Assembly: GCA_946127115.1 (NCBI GenBank)
Contig: CAMGYI010000002.1
Coordinates: 468,514 to 532,513 of the forward strand
Direction of reading: 5' to 3'
DNA from: an uncultured Chlamydia sp.
GTDB taxonomy: Bacteria > Chlamydiota > Chlamydiia > Chlamydiales > Simkaniaceae
Length of the DNA: 64,000 nucleotides
Below the pieces are notes generated by a model that did no database searches, was not told where the DNA came from, and was given only the letters and a program-made list of their open reading frames with translations. Positions 1 through 8,585 of this stretch are shown piece by piece. Position 1 is the stretch's first letter. Each line of letters opens with the position of its first letter. The position numbers and the translations under genes are program-made.

Positions 1-1
1 T

Positions 2-460
2 ATTGTTCTGAGTGGTGCCAATCCACTTTCTGTGACTGGTCCATTGCAAAGCAATTCTCACACCGATACCTGGGGTATTGGAGTGCGCGGTGGATTTAAC
101 ATTGCTTGGTACATGTCTAAAAGCTGGAGTTTCTACGGTGACCTCGCTTGGACTACAATGTGGACTAACTATAACAAGCTTTCAAGAAAAGACAGTCTAG
201 ATGACACAACTACTGATAACAGCAAAGTGCTCTTCCATCTTGATAATGATAGTTTCTATACCATCAAATACATTGGTGAGATGGAATTCGGTCTTCGTTG
301 GGAAACATGGTTCTGTGATGATAACTACCATTTTGCGATTCAAGCAGGATGGGAAGAACAGGTTTGGGTCAATTGGGGATATTTCCTCGAAATCCTAGAT
401 CGTTCGGGTCACGACCTGAATTTCCACGGTCTTAACTTGAAATTCCGTTTCGATTTCTAG
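2..460 (+). CDS. MOMP-like outer-membrane porin, C-terminal part (gene begins before the window)
   Basis: The frame is open from the first bases of the window, so this is the last ~152 residues of a longer protein. It aligns by eye with the C-terminal part of the next gene at 860-1972: both share W-G-(I/V)-G-V-R-G-G, a segment with strand-like alternation, G-L-R-(W/A)-E-T, A-G-W-E-(E/S)-Q-(V/I)-W-V-N and the ending F-R/I-R-F-D-F. A terminal phenylalanine is typical of outer-membrane beta-barrels recognised by BAM. I place it in the MOMP-like (Lpg1974 / Legionella-type) porin family that is expanded in chlamydia-like bacteria. The two copies form a tandem pair, so the array may continue upstream. 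A strong hairpin follows the stop. Family assignment is by pattern recognition, not by search. Confidence 0.75.
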   Translation: MVLSGANPLSVTGPLQSNSHTDTWGIGVRGGFNIAWYMSKSWSFYGDLAWTTMWTNYNKLSRKDSLDDTTTDNSKVLFHLDNDSFYTIKYIGEMEFGLRWETWFCDDNYHFAIQAGWEEQVWVNWGYFLEILDRSGHDLNFHGLNLKFRFDF

Positions 461-482
461 CAGCTGTTAGAGATCCACTGGG

Positions 483-511
483 AAAAGGCACCAAATTTTG
501 GTGCCTTTTTT
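483..511 (+). terminator. Rho-independent terminator of the first MOMP-like gene
   Basis: A 13-base arm AAAAGGCACCAAA pairs with TTTGGTGCCTTTT around a single central base (so the real loop is A/T-rich), followed by a T-run at 505-511. It lies 23 bases after the stop codon of the partial porin gene, so the next porin gene must have its own promoter. Confidence 0.85.
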
Positions 512-695
512 CGTCTTATCCCCTTCCCCTTTTTTTTAACGCTTAAAAGGCTTTGCTCATGAGAAGATAATGTTGCAAAAAATGAGTTCTAGGGGAGAAA
601 TGTCTAAAATCTATCCTTCTTCTTATCAAATGAAAGTTGGGCTTACTTCTGTAGAGCCTATTTGACTCTAACGCTCCTTTAACCGCGGAGGCTAT

Positions 696-821
696 ATGAC
701 TCTTAGTGTACCAATCAATGAGTTCAGAAATATGGAACTGAAATCAGAAGAAAGTTCAAGTCTTGACTATTGCAGCCTTGAGGTGCTACATGTGATATTT
801 TTCTTGAAAATCAATTGTTAA
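696..821 (+). CDS. Possible 41-residue small protein upstream of the MOMP-like gene
   Basis: The ATG at 696 is preceded by GCGGAGG, a strong Shine-Dalgarno sequence five bases away, and the frame runs 41 codons to TAA. The product begins MTLSVPINEF, is rich in Ser and Glu in the middle, and ends in a hydrophobic stretch (VIFFLKI). No family is recognised. It could be a genuine small protein, a leader ORF for the porin gene 38 bases downstream, or the remnant N-terminus of a decayed gene. The ribosome-binding site is the only strong support. Confidence 0.3.
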   Translation: MTLSVPINEFRNMELKSEESSSLDYCSLEVLHVIFFLKINC

Positions 822-859
822 TTTCGTTTAGTGGGAAATTAAATAGACTAAATGGGTTT

Positions 860-1972
860 ATGATGAAGTTTGCATTGATTATTTGCGCGATATTTTTGTT
901 TCCTCACATGGTTCTGCGCGGAGAAAGTGAAATCCGGATGAATGGGATTGAAAATCGGATGAACAATTTGGAGAACTCTTCCAATAATCGACCGATGCAC
1001 CCGATTACCCCATGCGCGGGACCAAAGGTCCGTAACGGAATGGATCTCAATCTCTCAGCTGCATTTCTCTATTGGACTGCACGTTTGGATACTCTTACCT
1101 ATGCAAAAACAGGGTTTGGTAATCTAACAACAGCCATTTCTCCAAAAAAAGGTCACGTGCAATCAGTTGACTGGGCTTGGGATCCAGGCTTTAAAGTAGG
1201 GCTTGGTTGGAACTTTTGTCACGGCTGTTGGGATATGACTCTGCAGTACACATGGTTTTATACAAATGTGGGGGATTCGAAACGCTCTCAGTTTCTCCAA
1301 CCCGGATTTGAAATCTTCACCCCAGCTTTTCAAAGCCTTGACATTCCCCAATTTGACAAGGCGCATGCCCATTATGACCTGCACTACCAGGTGGGAGACC
1401 TGGAGCTAGGAAGAAATTATTATGTCAGTAAATCCCTAAAGCTTCGTCCATTTTTTGGGGTTAAAGGAACATGGCAAAAACAAGACTACAATGTCTTTTA
1501 TGAAATAATCCCTCTTCAAGTCATTCTCCAACAACTTCTCTTTAACTATTCTGCTCGCTTCGATCATTCCCTATGGGGGGTCGGAGTACGCGGAGGTCTA
1601 AACACCTCTTGGCAATTCTCAAAGGTTGTCAGCCTCTACGGAAACATGTCATTTTCTGGAATGTGGCTTCACTACGATATAGACCGGAAGGACACTTTTG
1701 CTCTTGTGGATAAAGAGCAACCTTTCCAGACAGAGATTTCAACTGTTAATATCCAAGATCACCTACGAATCATCAAGCCTGTGGTTGAGTTGTCAATCGG
1801 ACTCCGCGCAGAGACCTATTATTCCTGCGGTCGCTACCATATTCTTTTAGAAGCTGGATGGGAATCTCAAATCTGGGTCAACCAAACACTTTTTATTTCA
1901 CTCAGCGACAATTATGATCGGTTTGACCTCACCCTTCAAGGGCTTACAGCAAAGATCCGCTTCGACTTTTAG
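860..1972 (+). CDS. MOMP-like (Lpg1974-type) outer-membrane porin
   Basis: A 370-residue predicted outer-membrane beta-barrel. The frame extends back to a TTG at 815, but starting at ATG 860 (or 863) puts a classical signal peptide (MMKFALIICAIFLF) at the N-terminus. A short heptad-like segment follows (IRMNGIENRMNNLEN), as in other porins of this family, then a barrel rich in W, Y, F and G with alternating strands. Cysteines occur as F-C-H-G-C-W and Y-S-C-G-R, which could allow disulfide cross-linking of the envelope as in chlamydial MOMP. The last residue is F. It is paralogous to the partial gene at 2-460. Its TAG overlaps the convergent sufS stop by four bases. Expected role: general porin and structural surface protein. 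Confidence 0.8.
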   Translation: MMKFALIICAIFLFPHMVLRGESEIRMNGIENRMNNLENSSNNRPMHPITPCAGPKVRNGMDLNLSAAFLYWTARLDTLTYAKTGFGNLTTAISPKKGHVQSVDWAWDPGFKVGLGWNFCHGCWDMTLQYTWFYTNVGDSKRSQFLQPGFEIFTPAFQSLDIPQFDKAHAHYDLHYQVGDLELGRNYYVSKSLKLRPFFGVKGTWQKQDYNVFYEIIPLQVILQQLLFNYSARFDHSLWGVGVRGGLNTSWQFSKVVSLYGNMSFSGMWLHYDIDRKDTFALVDKEQPFQTEISTVNIQDHLRIIKPVVELSIGLRAETYYSCGRYHILLEAGWESQIWVNQTLFISLSDNYDRFDLTLQGLTAKIRFDF

Positions 1973-3210
1973 TATGATACCTCTGGCTTGAGAAGAATAG
2001 TCCCTTCTTGGATTGCTTCAACGGCGGCATCAATATCACTGAGAGTGTTATAAACCCCCAATGAAATACGCGCAATCGATTTAAGTCCAAAACGTAAAAG
2101 TGCAGGTTGTGCGCAAAGATGACCGGTTCGAATGGCAATTCCTTTGAGACCAAGCAACGTTCCCAGATCAAGTGGATGTAGGGCATCAAGAACAAAGCTG
2201 ATAATTGGCCCTTTCTTTTTTGAAGTTCCAATAACCTTAAGGCCTGAAATTTTAAGAAGTTTTTCGGTAGCGTGAGAGAGAAGTTGGCCGAGCCACTTTT
2301 CAATATTTTCACGACCGAGGGACTCTATGTAATCAATGGCGGCTCCTAGACCGATCACCCCTCCGATTGATGGAGTTCCTGCTTCAAAGCGGAGCGGGGG
2401 ATCCTGAAATGTTGATTCTTCCATTGTCACAGTTTCAATCATGTCTCCTCCACCAATGAAAGGAGGCATATCTTTCAAAAGTTCTCGCTTGCCATAGAGA
2501 ACACCGATTCCTGTGGGTCCATAGATTTTATGACCTGAAAAAGCGTAGAAATCTACATCAAGGGATTCAACGTTGAGCCGAAAATGGGAGGCTGCCTGCG
2601 CGCCATCGATCAAAACCCTCGCACCCACTTCATGCGAAAGAGAAATGATCTCTTCTATAGGATTAATGGTTCCTGTTGCATTTGCGATGTGGGCCACAGA
2701 GACAAGTTTTGTTCTCTCAGTAAGAAGTTCTTTAAAAACATCAAGACGAAGCTCCCCTTCTAAGGTCATGGGGATGTACTTAAGTTTGAGCCCCTTTTCC
2801 TTTGCCAGGATTTGCCAAGGAATAATGTTAGAATGATGCTCCATTTCAGAGATGATGATTTCATCTCCTTTCTTTAGGAAGGCCCTTCCGTAGGAATGAG
2901 CCACTAAGTTAATCGACTCGGTGGTCCCTCTTGTAAAGATGATCTCTTCTTCCTCACGAGCTCCAACAAAGTGCTGCACTTTTGTTCGGACAATGCTGTA
3001 CATTTCAGTTGAATGGGCAGCGAGTTCATAGATCGCTCGATGGACGGTACCATACTCTGCAGAATAGAATGTGTGGATTGCGTCGATAACACTCTGGGGT
3101 TTTTGAGAAGTCGCAGCGGTATCAAGATAGATAAGCTGCCTCCCATTCATCTTTTTTTTGAGCATGGGAAAATCTTCTCGCACACGTCTCACGTCAAAGG
3201 AATTAACCAT
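1969..3210 (-). CDS. sufS: Cysteine desulfurase SufS
   Basis: A 413-residue type-II PLP-dependent cysteine desulfurase, normal length for SufS (~406). It takes sulfur from cysteine as a persulfide for Fe-S assembly. The PLP lysine lies in A-F-S-G-H-K-I-Y-G-P-T-G, and the persulfide cysteine is C366 in R-T-G-H-L-C-A-Q-P, matching C364 of the E. coli enzyme. It is the last gene of the sufB-C-D-S operon; its ATG overlaps the end of sufD by eight bases, implying translational coupling. No SufE or SufU partner is encoded in this window. Confidence 0.96.
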   Translation of the reverse strand: MVNSFDVRRVREDFPMLKKKMNGRQLIYLDTAATSQKPQSVIDAIHTFYSAEYGTVHRAIYELAAHSTEMYSIVRTKVQHFVGAREEEEIIFTRGTTESINLVAHSYGRAFLKKGDEIIISEMEHHSNIIPWQILAKEKGLKLKYIPMTLEGELRLDVFKELLTERTKLVSVAHIANATGTINPIEEIISLSHEVGARVLIDGAQAASHFRLNVESLDVDFYAFSGHKIYGPTGIGVLYGKRELLKDMPPFIGGGDMIETVTMEESTFQDPPLRFEAGTPSIGGVIGLGAAIDYIESLGRENIEKWLGQLLSHATEKLLKISGLKVIGTSKKKGPIISFVLDALHPLDLGTLLGLKGIAIRTGHLCAQPALLRFGLKSIARISLGVYNTLSDIDAAVEAIQEGTILLKPEVSY

Positions 3211-4339
3211 TTTCTTGTCCTCGGCGTAAAAATCTGTCTATTATTTCTCCATGCACAAGTTCTGTGCAAAAGCCTCGCACTAAATGCCATTCTGCTTCTT
3301 GCCTGCTAAGCCCCCGCGTTTGCAAATAAAAAAGATCTTCTTCCTTCGGGCGCGCAACTGTAGCTCCATGAGATGCTTTTACATCATCCGCAAGGATCTC
3401 GAGGTTTGGTTTGCTCATTGCTTGAGCTTTAGGACTGAGAAGAAGATTATTATTGAGTTGATAGGCCTCGGTTTGCTGCGCCTCTTTTTCAACAAATATC
3501 TTTCCTTCAAAACTTGAGCGCGCGCGTCCCATAAGCACCGTTTTGTAGTGTTGATTCGATTGGCAGTTAGGGGCCGTGTGTTTGACATCAACGTAGTGAT
3601 GAACCTCATCCCTAAATGCAGACAAAGAAAGCCCTTTAAGCTCCACCTTGCTCCGCTCTCCTTCAAGACCGACTTGAATATCATGCCTTTCTAAGCGCGC
3701 TCCCTTTGAGCAAGTGAGCATCTTAAAAAAAGCCTCTTTTTTGAGTCGTGCTCGAATCGTATGCATGGCAAAGCCATCCGAGCTATGCTCGAGATGCTCA
3801 TGAATTGAAGCGGTTGCTCCTTCATCTAGAGAGAGTTGTAAATGTTGATTGTAAAAGTAATGTCCTCTTCCCTTCTGAGTATAGTTGACTGATAAGTGAG
3901 CCCCCTTTCCTAAAAAGATTTCCACCTTTGGTGTGTGCATTGCCCCTTCTTCAAGAGAAGGAAGTGTCCATTCCATTTCGATAGTCCTTCCAGGGGGAAT
4001 ATAGAGGAAAAGTCCTGAGTCAGCAAAGGCTGTATTAAGAAGAACGTAAGGGTTCTTTTCTTCCTCAAGTGATTTCTTAAACCCTTTCAAAAGAAGAGCG
4101 CCGTGAGATCGCATCGCAGAATTTAGGGGGAGGGCAATGATCCCAACGGCGCCCGAAAGTTTAATATCGTTAGCTCGTGCCAATTTAAAAGATTCCTGAT
4201 TTAATTGCACCAAAGAATTATAGCGAAAAATATCCCACTTTTTCGTCGGAAGGCCCAGTTGCTCGATAGCAGACCACACTCCTTTTTTCCAGGGAGCATT
4301 CTCTTGAAACAGGGGGTTTAATGTCTCTAATAAACTCAT
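3203..4339 (-). CDS. sufD: Fe-S assembly scaffold subunit SufD
   Basis: 378 residues, SUF-system beta-helix family. The C-terminal core contains the family pattern S-H-G-A-T-V then E-D-L-F-Y-L-Q-T-R-G-L, shared with SufB (S-I-S-x-x-D and L-F-Y-L-Q-S-R-G-I). It forms the SufBC2D scaffold on which clusters are built. Its ATG overlaps the sufC stop (ATGA) and its end overlaps sufS, so the whole operon is translationally coupled. The N-terminal 150 residues are divergent, as usual for SufD. Confidence 0.93.
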   Translation of the reverse strand: MSLLETLNPLFQENAPWKKGVWSAIEQLGLPTKKWDIFRYNSLVQLNQESFKLARANDIKLSGAVGIIALPLNSAMRSHGALLLKGFKKSLEEEKNPYVLLNTAFADSGLFLYIPPGRTIEMEWTLPSLEEGAMHTPKVEIFLGKGAHLSVNYTQKGRGHYFYNQHLQLSLDEGATASIHEHLEHSSDGFAMHTIRARLKKEAFFKMLTCSKGARLERHDIQVGLEGERSKVELKGLSLSAFRDEVHHYVDVKHTAPNCQSNQHYKTVLMGRARSSFEGKIFVEKEAQQTEAYQLNNNLLLSPKAQAMSKPNLEILADDVKASHGATVARPKEEDLFYLQTRGLSRQEAEWHLVRGFCTELVHGEIIDRFLRRGQENG

Positions 4340-5073
4340 CGATGGATCTCATATCCTTTTTCTTCAAGTTTAAAGGCAAGCTCAGCTCCTCCCGTTTCAA
4401 CAATCCTCCCATTTACAACCACGTGAACAAACCGGGGCTTGATGTAGTCAAGAAGGCGTTGGTAATGGGTAATCAATATGAGGGCATTTTCATCATTTAA
4501 TTGCAACTTGACAGCAGCAGCAACAACTTTCATTGCATCAATATCGAGTCCTGAATCCGTTTCATCTAAAATAGCAAGCTTGGGCTCTAAAATTGCCATC
4601 TGCAAAATCTCATTACGCTTTTTTTCTCCCCCTGAAAAGCCTCCATTCACATCTCTCTCAGAAAAAGTGGGGCTAATCTCCATCTCATGCATCTTCTTAA
4701 TTAAGAGCTCTCGAAAAACCTCTTCCGAAAGGGGTGGTTCCCCTTGACCCTTTCGCTTACTATTCAAAGCGCTATGCAAGAATTGAAGATTTGTCACTCC
4801 AGGAATTTCAACGGGGTATTGGAACCCCATAAAAAGTCCAAGATGGGCCCTTTCGTCGATTCCAAGCTCCAAAAGATTCTTTCCTAAAAAGACAATCGAA
4901 CCATCAGTGATTTTATAGTCTGGATGCCCAGCTAAAACTTTTGCAAGAGTAGATTTTCCCGCACCATTTGGCCCCATGATCGCATGAGTCTCCCCCGCAT
5001 TCACTGTTAGAGAAAACCCTTTCAAGATTTCTGCTCCCTCCACTGACACATGAAGATTTTTGATCTCTAACAT
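4336..5073 (-). CDS. sufC: Fe-S assembly ATPase SufC
   Basis: A 245-residue ABC-type ATPase with all expected motifs: Walker A G-P-N-G-A-G-K-S-T (~34-42), the Suf-specific signature F-S-G-G-E-K-K-R-N-E (~146-155), and Walker B L-A-I-L-D-E-T-D-S-G-L-D (~167-178). It powers the SufBCD scaffold in the cytoplasm and is not a transporter. The start ATG directly abuts the sufB TAA, and its stop overlaps the sufD start by four bases. Confidence 0.97.
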   Translation of the reverse strand: MLEIKNLHVSVEGAEILKGFSLTVNAGETHAIMGPNGAGKSTLAKVLAGHPDYKITDGSIVFLGKNLLELGIDERAHLGLFMGFQYPVEIPGVTNLQFLHSALNSKRKGQGEPPLSEEVFRELLIKKMHEMEISPTFSERDVNGGFSGGEKKRNEILQMAILEPKLAILDETDSGLDIDAMKVVAAAVKLQLNDENALILITHYQRLLDYIKPRFVHVVVNGRIVETGGAELAFKLEEKGYEIHR

Positions 5074-6513
5074 TTAGCCCACCGACCCTTCTAATTTTAA
5101 GGTTAATAATTTTTGCGCTTCTGCTGCGAACTCAAGAGGAAGCTCTTTAATCACAGCTTCACAAAAGCCATTGACAATCATTTGTATGGCATCTTCCTGA
5201 GAAATTCCACGTGACTGTAGGTAAAAAAGCTGCTCTTCATTCAGTTTAGAAGTAGATGCCTCGTGTTCAAGCTCTGCAGTGTCATTATGCACTTCAATGT
5301 AGGGGAAGGTGTTTGCACTACAATTGTTTTTCACCAGCATGGAGTCGCATTGCGTAAAATTGCGCGCTCCCTCAGCCCTTGATGAAATATGAACAAGTCC
5401 CCGATAGGTATTGGAAGACTCATCCGCTGAAATCCCCTTGGAGATAATCGTAGACTTTGTCCGTTTCCCTAAATGAATCATCTTTGTTCCGGTATCCGCT
5501 TGCATCTTTCCATTGGTCAAAGCAACAGAGTAAAATTCTCCGACCGAGTCATCTCCTTGCAAAATGCAGGAAGGGTATTTCCACGTGATCGCTGCTCCCG
5601 CTTCCACTTGAGTCCACGAAATCTTTGAACGTTTCCCAGCACACCTGCCCCGTTTTGTGACAAAGTTGTAAATACCCCCTTTGCCTGTTTTCCGATCGCC
5701 TGCATACCAGTTTTGTACCGTTGAATATTTGATTTCAGCATCGTCATGAGCAATGAGTTCAACCACCGCTGCATGCAATTGGTTTTCATCATAAGCAGGG
5801 GCAGTACACCCTTCTAGATAACTCACATACGATCCCGGTTCTGCAATAATGAGGGTCCTCTCAAACTGTCCTGTTTCCCGTTCATTGATTCTAAAATAGG
5901 TAGAAAGCTCCATCGGGCTACGTACTCCCTTAGGGATATACACAAAGGAACCATCGGAAAAAACAGCAGAGTTTAGCGCCGTATAAAAGTTGTCTCCAAT
6001 GGGAACCACACTACCCAAATATTCTTCCAAAAGCCTGGGATACTTTTTAACAGCTTCACTCATCGAACAAAGGATAACCCCTGCCTTTTCAAGGGATTCA
6101 TGAAAAGTAGTTCCAAGAGATACTGAGTCAAAAACAATGTCAATCGCAACATTGCTAAGGCGCTTTTGTTCCTCTAGAGGAATTCCTAATTTATCAAAGG
6201 TGCGAAGGATTTCAGGATCGACTTCATTAAGGCTGCTTAGCTCTTGCTTCTTCTTTGGGGCTGCGTAATATCTAATATTCTGAAAATCAATGGGAGAAAT
6301 GTTTAAGTGTCCCCAATTGGGAGGGGTCATTTCTCTCCACTTCTGAAAAGCTTTTAACCGAAACTCAAGCATAAAGCTCGGCTCCTCTTTCTTTGCAGAA
6401 AGAGCTCTAACTGTTTCTTCATCTAACCCTTTGGGGAAAAGGTCCGACTCAATCTCAGTCCTAAAGCCATATTTATAGTCTTCCCTCTCAGCAAGAAACT
6501 CTTCAGTTGACAC
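5074..6513 (-). CDS. sufB: Fe-S assembly scaffold SufB
   Basis: SUF-system scaffold, ~479 residues from the GTG at 6513. I prefer this start because AGGAGG lies 11 bases upstream. The frame continues to a TTG at 6567 (497 residues), which has no good ribosome-binding site, so the longer form remains possible. Family features: R-F-D-K-L-G-I-P-x-x-E-Q region, [40 protein letters not shown], and the C-terminal E-H-E-A-S-T-S-K with L-F-Y-L-Q-S-R-G-I. It is the first gene of the sufBCDS operon. The set is lean: no sufA, sufE or iscR-type regulator adjoins it. Confidence 0.95.
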   Translation of the reverse strand: MSTEEFLAEREDYKYGFRTEIESDLFPKGLDEETVRALSAKKEEPSFMLEFRLKAFQKWREMTPPNWGHLNISPIDFQNIRYYAAPKKKQELSSLNEVDPEILRTFDKLGIPLEEQKRLSNVAIDIVFDSVSLGTTFHESLEKAGVILCSMSEAVKKYPRLLEEYLGSVVPIGDNFYTALNSAVFSDGSFVYIPKGVRSPMELSTYFRINERETGQFERTLIIAEPGSYVSYLEGCTAPAYDENQLHAAVVELIAHDDAEIKYSTVQNWYAGDRKTGKGGIYNFVTKRGRCAGKRSKISWTQVEAGAAITWKYPSCILQGDDSVGEFYSVALTNGKMQADTGTKMIHLGKRTKSTIISKGISADESSNTYRGLVHISSRAEGARNFTQCDSMLVKNNCSANTFPYIEVHNDTAELEHEASTSKLNEEQLFYLQSRGISQEDAIQMIVNGFCEAVIKELPLEFAAEAQKLLTLKLEGSVG

Positions 6514-6864
6514 GAAAACTCCATCCTCCTGGTCTGATAAGATACCCCGTTTTTTCCCTAATGTCAACTACTCAATACCCTTGTTGAAAGTAAAAATTTC
6601 AATAAAGTCAGCCTCCATCCTTCCGATAAGTTCTTTCAAAAACTCTCTCTCTCTCACGTCTTTTATCTGCTATCTCCCTTTCAACATCCTTTAGCTCATA
6701 AGCATCGGATATTCTTTTATTGATGGCATGAACAACAGGGCATGTTAATCAACCCGTTCAACGGGTCTACATAGAAATATGAATAATTTGCAAACAAATG
6801 CAAAATTCACCAACTCTTTCTATAATACCTTCTGTGGTACTGGGGAGAATATATAAAAAATCAT
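6514..6864. other. Intergenic region upstream of sufB, with a decayed coding fragment
   Basis: About 350 bases between kdsB and sufB, both on the minus strand. The minus strand carries an open frame at 6608-6748 (47 codons, no start codon) whose product has a strongly charged helix-like end (E-L-K-D-V-E-R-E-I-A-D-K-R-R-E-R). This looks like the C-terminal remnant of a lost gene rather than noise. A small palindrome, ACCCGT-tca-ACGGGT, lies at 6752-6766. The sufB promoter should be between 6514 and 6610, but no convincing boxes were seen. Confidence 0.35.
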
Positions 6865-7602
6865 TTAGAAAACAAACTGCGAAGAAATGCGATCCATAGC
6901 GCGGGAAAGATCTTCGGGAACATCGATTCCAAGTGATTCATGCTCTGTCTCATGAATCTGAATATTCATTCCATTTTCAAGGAAGCGGAGTTGCTCGAGT
7001 CCTTCTGTTTGCTCCAATAGGCTGGGAGAGAGAGTAGAAATCTGTTTTAACGCATCAACGGTATAGGCGTAGATCCCCACATGTTTGTAATAGGTGACAT
7101 TTTCAAAACCATCTCTGTCATAAGGAATCGGCGATCGGGAAAAATAAATGGCTCTGTCGTGGGAGTCGGTCACAACCTTCACCACATTTGGGTCATCAAT
7201 ATCTTCTTCTCTTTCGATTTCTTTTTTTAAAGACCAAATATCATAAGCCTCATCAGTTGTTTGCAAAAGATTGTCGATCATTTCCGGATGGATAAAGGGT
7301 TCATCTCCTTGCCAATTTACCCAAATGTCCCCTTTCATTTTTCCTTCAGACTGAAGTTCAATAAGACGATCAGTTCCTGATGGACAATCGGGAGAGGTCA
7401 TAAAATGTTTGCCCTCAAAAGAATCAATCAGACGCGCAGTCTCAAGATCATCAATAGCAAACGCAACATCATCAAATAGATCAACACTACTGGCTGCTTC
7501 CCATACCCACTGAAGCATCGGTTTTTCTCCTAGCATCGCGAGCACTTTCTTTGGAAATCGACTTGAAGCAAGTCTTGCTGGAATAACGCATACAATTTTC
7601 AT
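6865..7602 (-). CDS. kdsB: 3-deoxy-manno-octulosonate (KDO) cytidylyltransferase
   Basis: 245 residues, the usual KdsB length. It activates KDO as CMP-KDO for the inner core of lipopolysaccharide. Diagnostic features are V-I-P-A-R-L-A-S-S-R-F-P-x-K at the N-terminus, Q-G-D-E-P-F-I in the nucleotide site and Y-F-S-R-S-P-I-P. It is the last gene of a minus-strand run pgeF-rmlC-rmlD-rmlB-kdsB, overlapping rmlB by four bases. Its presence shows that the organism makes KDO-containing LPS. Confidence 0.95.
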   Translation of the reverse strand: MKIVCVIPARLASSRFPKKVLAMLGEKPMLQWVWEAASSVDLFDDVAFAIDDLETARLIDSFEGKHFMTSPDCPSGTDRLIELQSEGKMKGDIWVNWQGDEPFIHPEMIDNLLQTTDEAYDIWSLKKEIEREEDIDDPNVVKVVTDSHDRAIYFSRSPIPYDRDGFENVTYYKHVGIYAYTVDALKQISTLSPSLLEQTEGLEQLRFLENGMNIQIHETEHESLGIDVPEDLSRAMDRISSQFVF

Positions 7603-8585
7603 ACCAGTACTCCTGGAAAAGTTTTAATGGTTTCTCGAAGCCCCACCCGTAAGGGCCAAACAGGGAGGTAGCCTAGTTGTTCCACTTTGGCACCATCCAT
7701 TGCGTATCTAAAGTCATGCCCGAGACGATCAGGAACGTAAGTGATGAGTCTTTCAAGCCTCGTCTCCCCTGTAATCTCTTCAACGACTTTTAAAATCAAC
7801 TGAAGAAGATCTAGATTTTTCATTTCATTTCCCCCTCCAATATTATAGACTTCACCTCTTTTCCCCTGACTTAGAATGGTCCAAATGGCGCGCGCATGGT
7901 CTTCAACATAAAGCCACTCTCTCACATTCTCTCCCGATCCATAGACGGGAAGTGATTTTCCCTCCAGTGCATTTTTAATCATGAGAGGAATAAATTTTTC
8001 AGGATATTGATAGGGACCATAGTTATTACTTGCATGCGAAAGGGTCGTTGACAAGCCGTAAGTTGCCGCATACGCTCTAACAAAATGATCAGCACTCGCC
8101 TTTGAAGCTGAATAAGGAGAATTAGGTTTGTAGGAAGAGTCCTCTGTGAACCGTCCCCTTTTTCCAAGAGATCCATAGACCTCGTCGGTCGAAATATTGT
8201 GGAAGTGAATCTTGGAATAGGTTCGAACAAATTCTAAAAGAACATGTGTTCCCATCACATTTGTTTCTAAAAATGCCCCGGGGTCTGTAATACTTCGATC
8301 TACATGGGTCTCAGCAGCAAAATGAACAATCAAATCAATCGGACGCTCTTCATGAATTTTCTCAAGAAGGTCTCGATCCCGAATGTCTCCTTGATAGAAG
8401 GTGTAACGCTCATCACTCGCGACCGCTGCCACATTACCTAGATTCCCCGCGTAGGTTAAGAGGTCAAGGTTGGAAAGATGACCAGCAAAGCCGTCTTGCT
8501 TCAAAATATATCGGATAAGCGCTGATCCCATAAAACCCGCGCCCCCCGTCACAAGAATATTGGCGTTACTTAGCCTTAAGTGCAT
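7599..8585 (-). CDS. rfbB: dTDP-glucose 4,6-dehydratase
   Basis: A 328-residue extended SDR enzyme (RmlB) that converts dTDP-glucose to the 4-keto-6-deoxy sugar. It has the NAD-binding G-G-A-G-F-M-G-S (~14-21), the S-T-D-E-V-Y-G-S motif typical of RmlB, the catalytic Y-S-A-S-K, and N-N-Y-G-P-Y-Q-Y-P-E-K-F-I-P. It overlaps rmlD upstream (20 bases) and kdsB downstream. It works with RmlC and RmlD in the same operon to make dTDP-L-rhamnose. Confidence 0.95.
   Translation of the reverse strand: MHLRLSNANILVTGGAGFMGSALIRYILKQDGFAGHLSNLDLLTYAGNLGNVAAVASDERYTFYQGDIRDRDLLEKIHEERPIDLIVHFAAETHVDRSITDPGAFLETNVMGTHVLLEFVRTYSKIHFHNISTDEVYGSLGKRGRFTEDSSYKPNSPYSASKASADHFVRAYAATYGLSTTLSHASNNYGPYQYPEKFIPLMIKNALEGKSLPVYGSGENVREWLYVEDHARAIWTILSQGKRGEVYNIGGGNEMKNLDLLQLILKVVEEITGETRLERLITYVPDRLGHDFRYAMDGAKVEQLGYLPVWPLRVGLRETIKTFPGVLV

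Larger units (their letters stand above)
461..859. other. Intergenic region between two MOMP-like genes
   Basis: About 400 bases between the two porin genes. It holds the terminator at 483-511 and a short open frame at 696-821 with a good ribosome-binding site. No tRNA or clear -35/-10 promoter was found by eye, although the promoter of the second porin gene should lie here. Confidence 0.5.

Noticed and set aside
461..859. tRNA or other stable RNA genes in the longer gaps (461-859, 35121-35691, 56126-56852)
   Set aside because: No cloverleaf-compatible arms or T-loop motif found by eye; a GGTTCAATC near 56740 belongs to the IS200 end region.
6752..6766. ACCCGT-tca-ACGGGT palindrome as a terminator of kdsB
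   Set aside because: It lies ~100 bases past the kdsB stop, has a three-base loop and no T-run.
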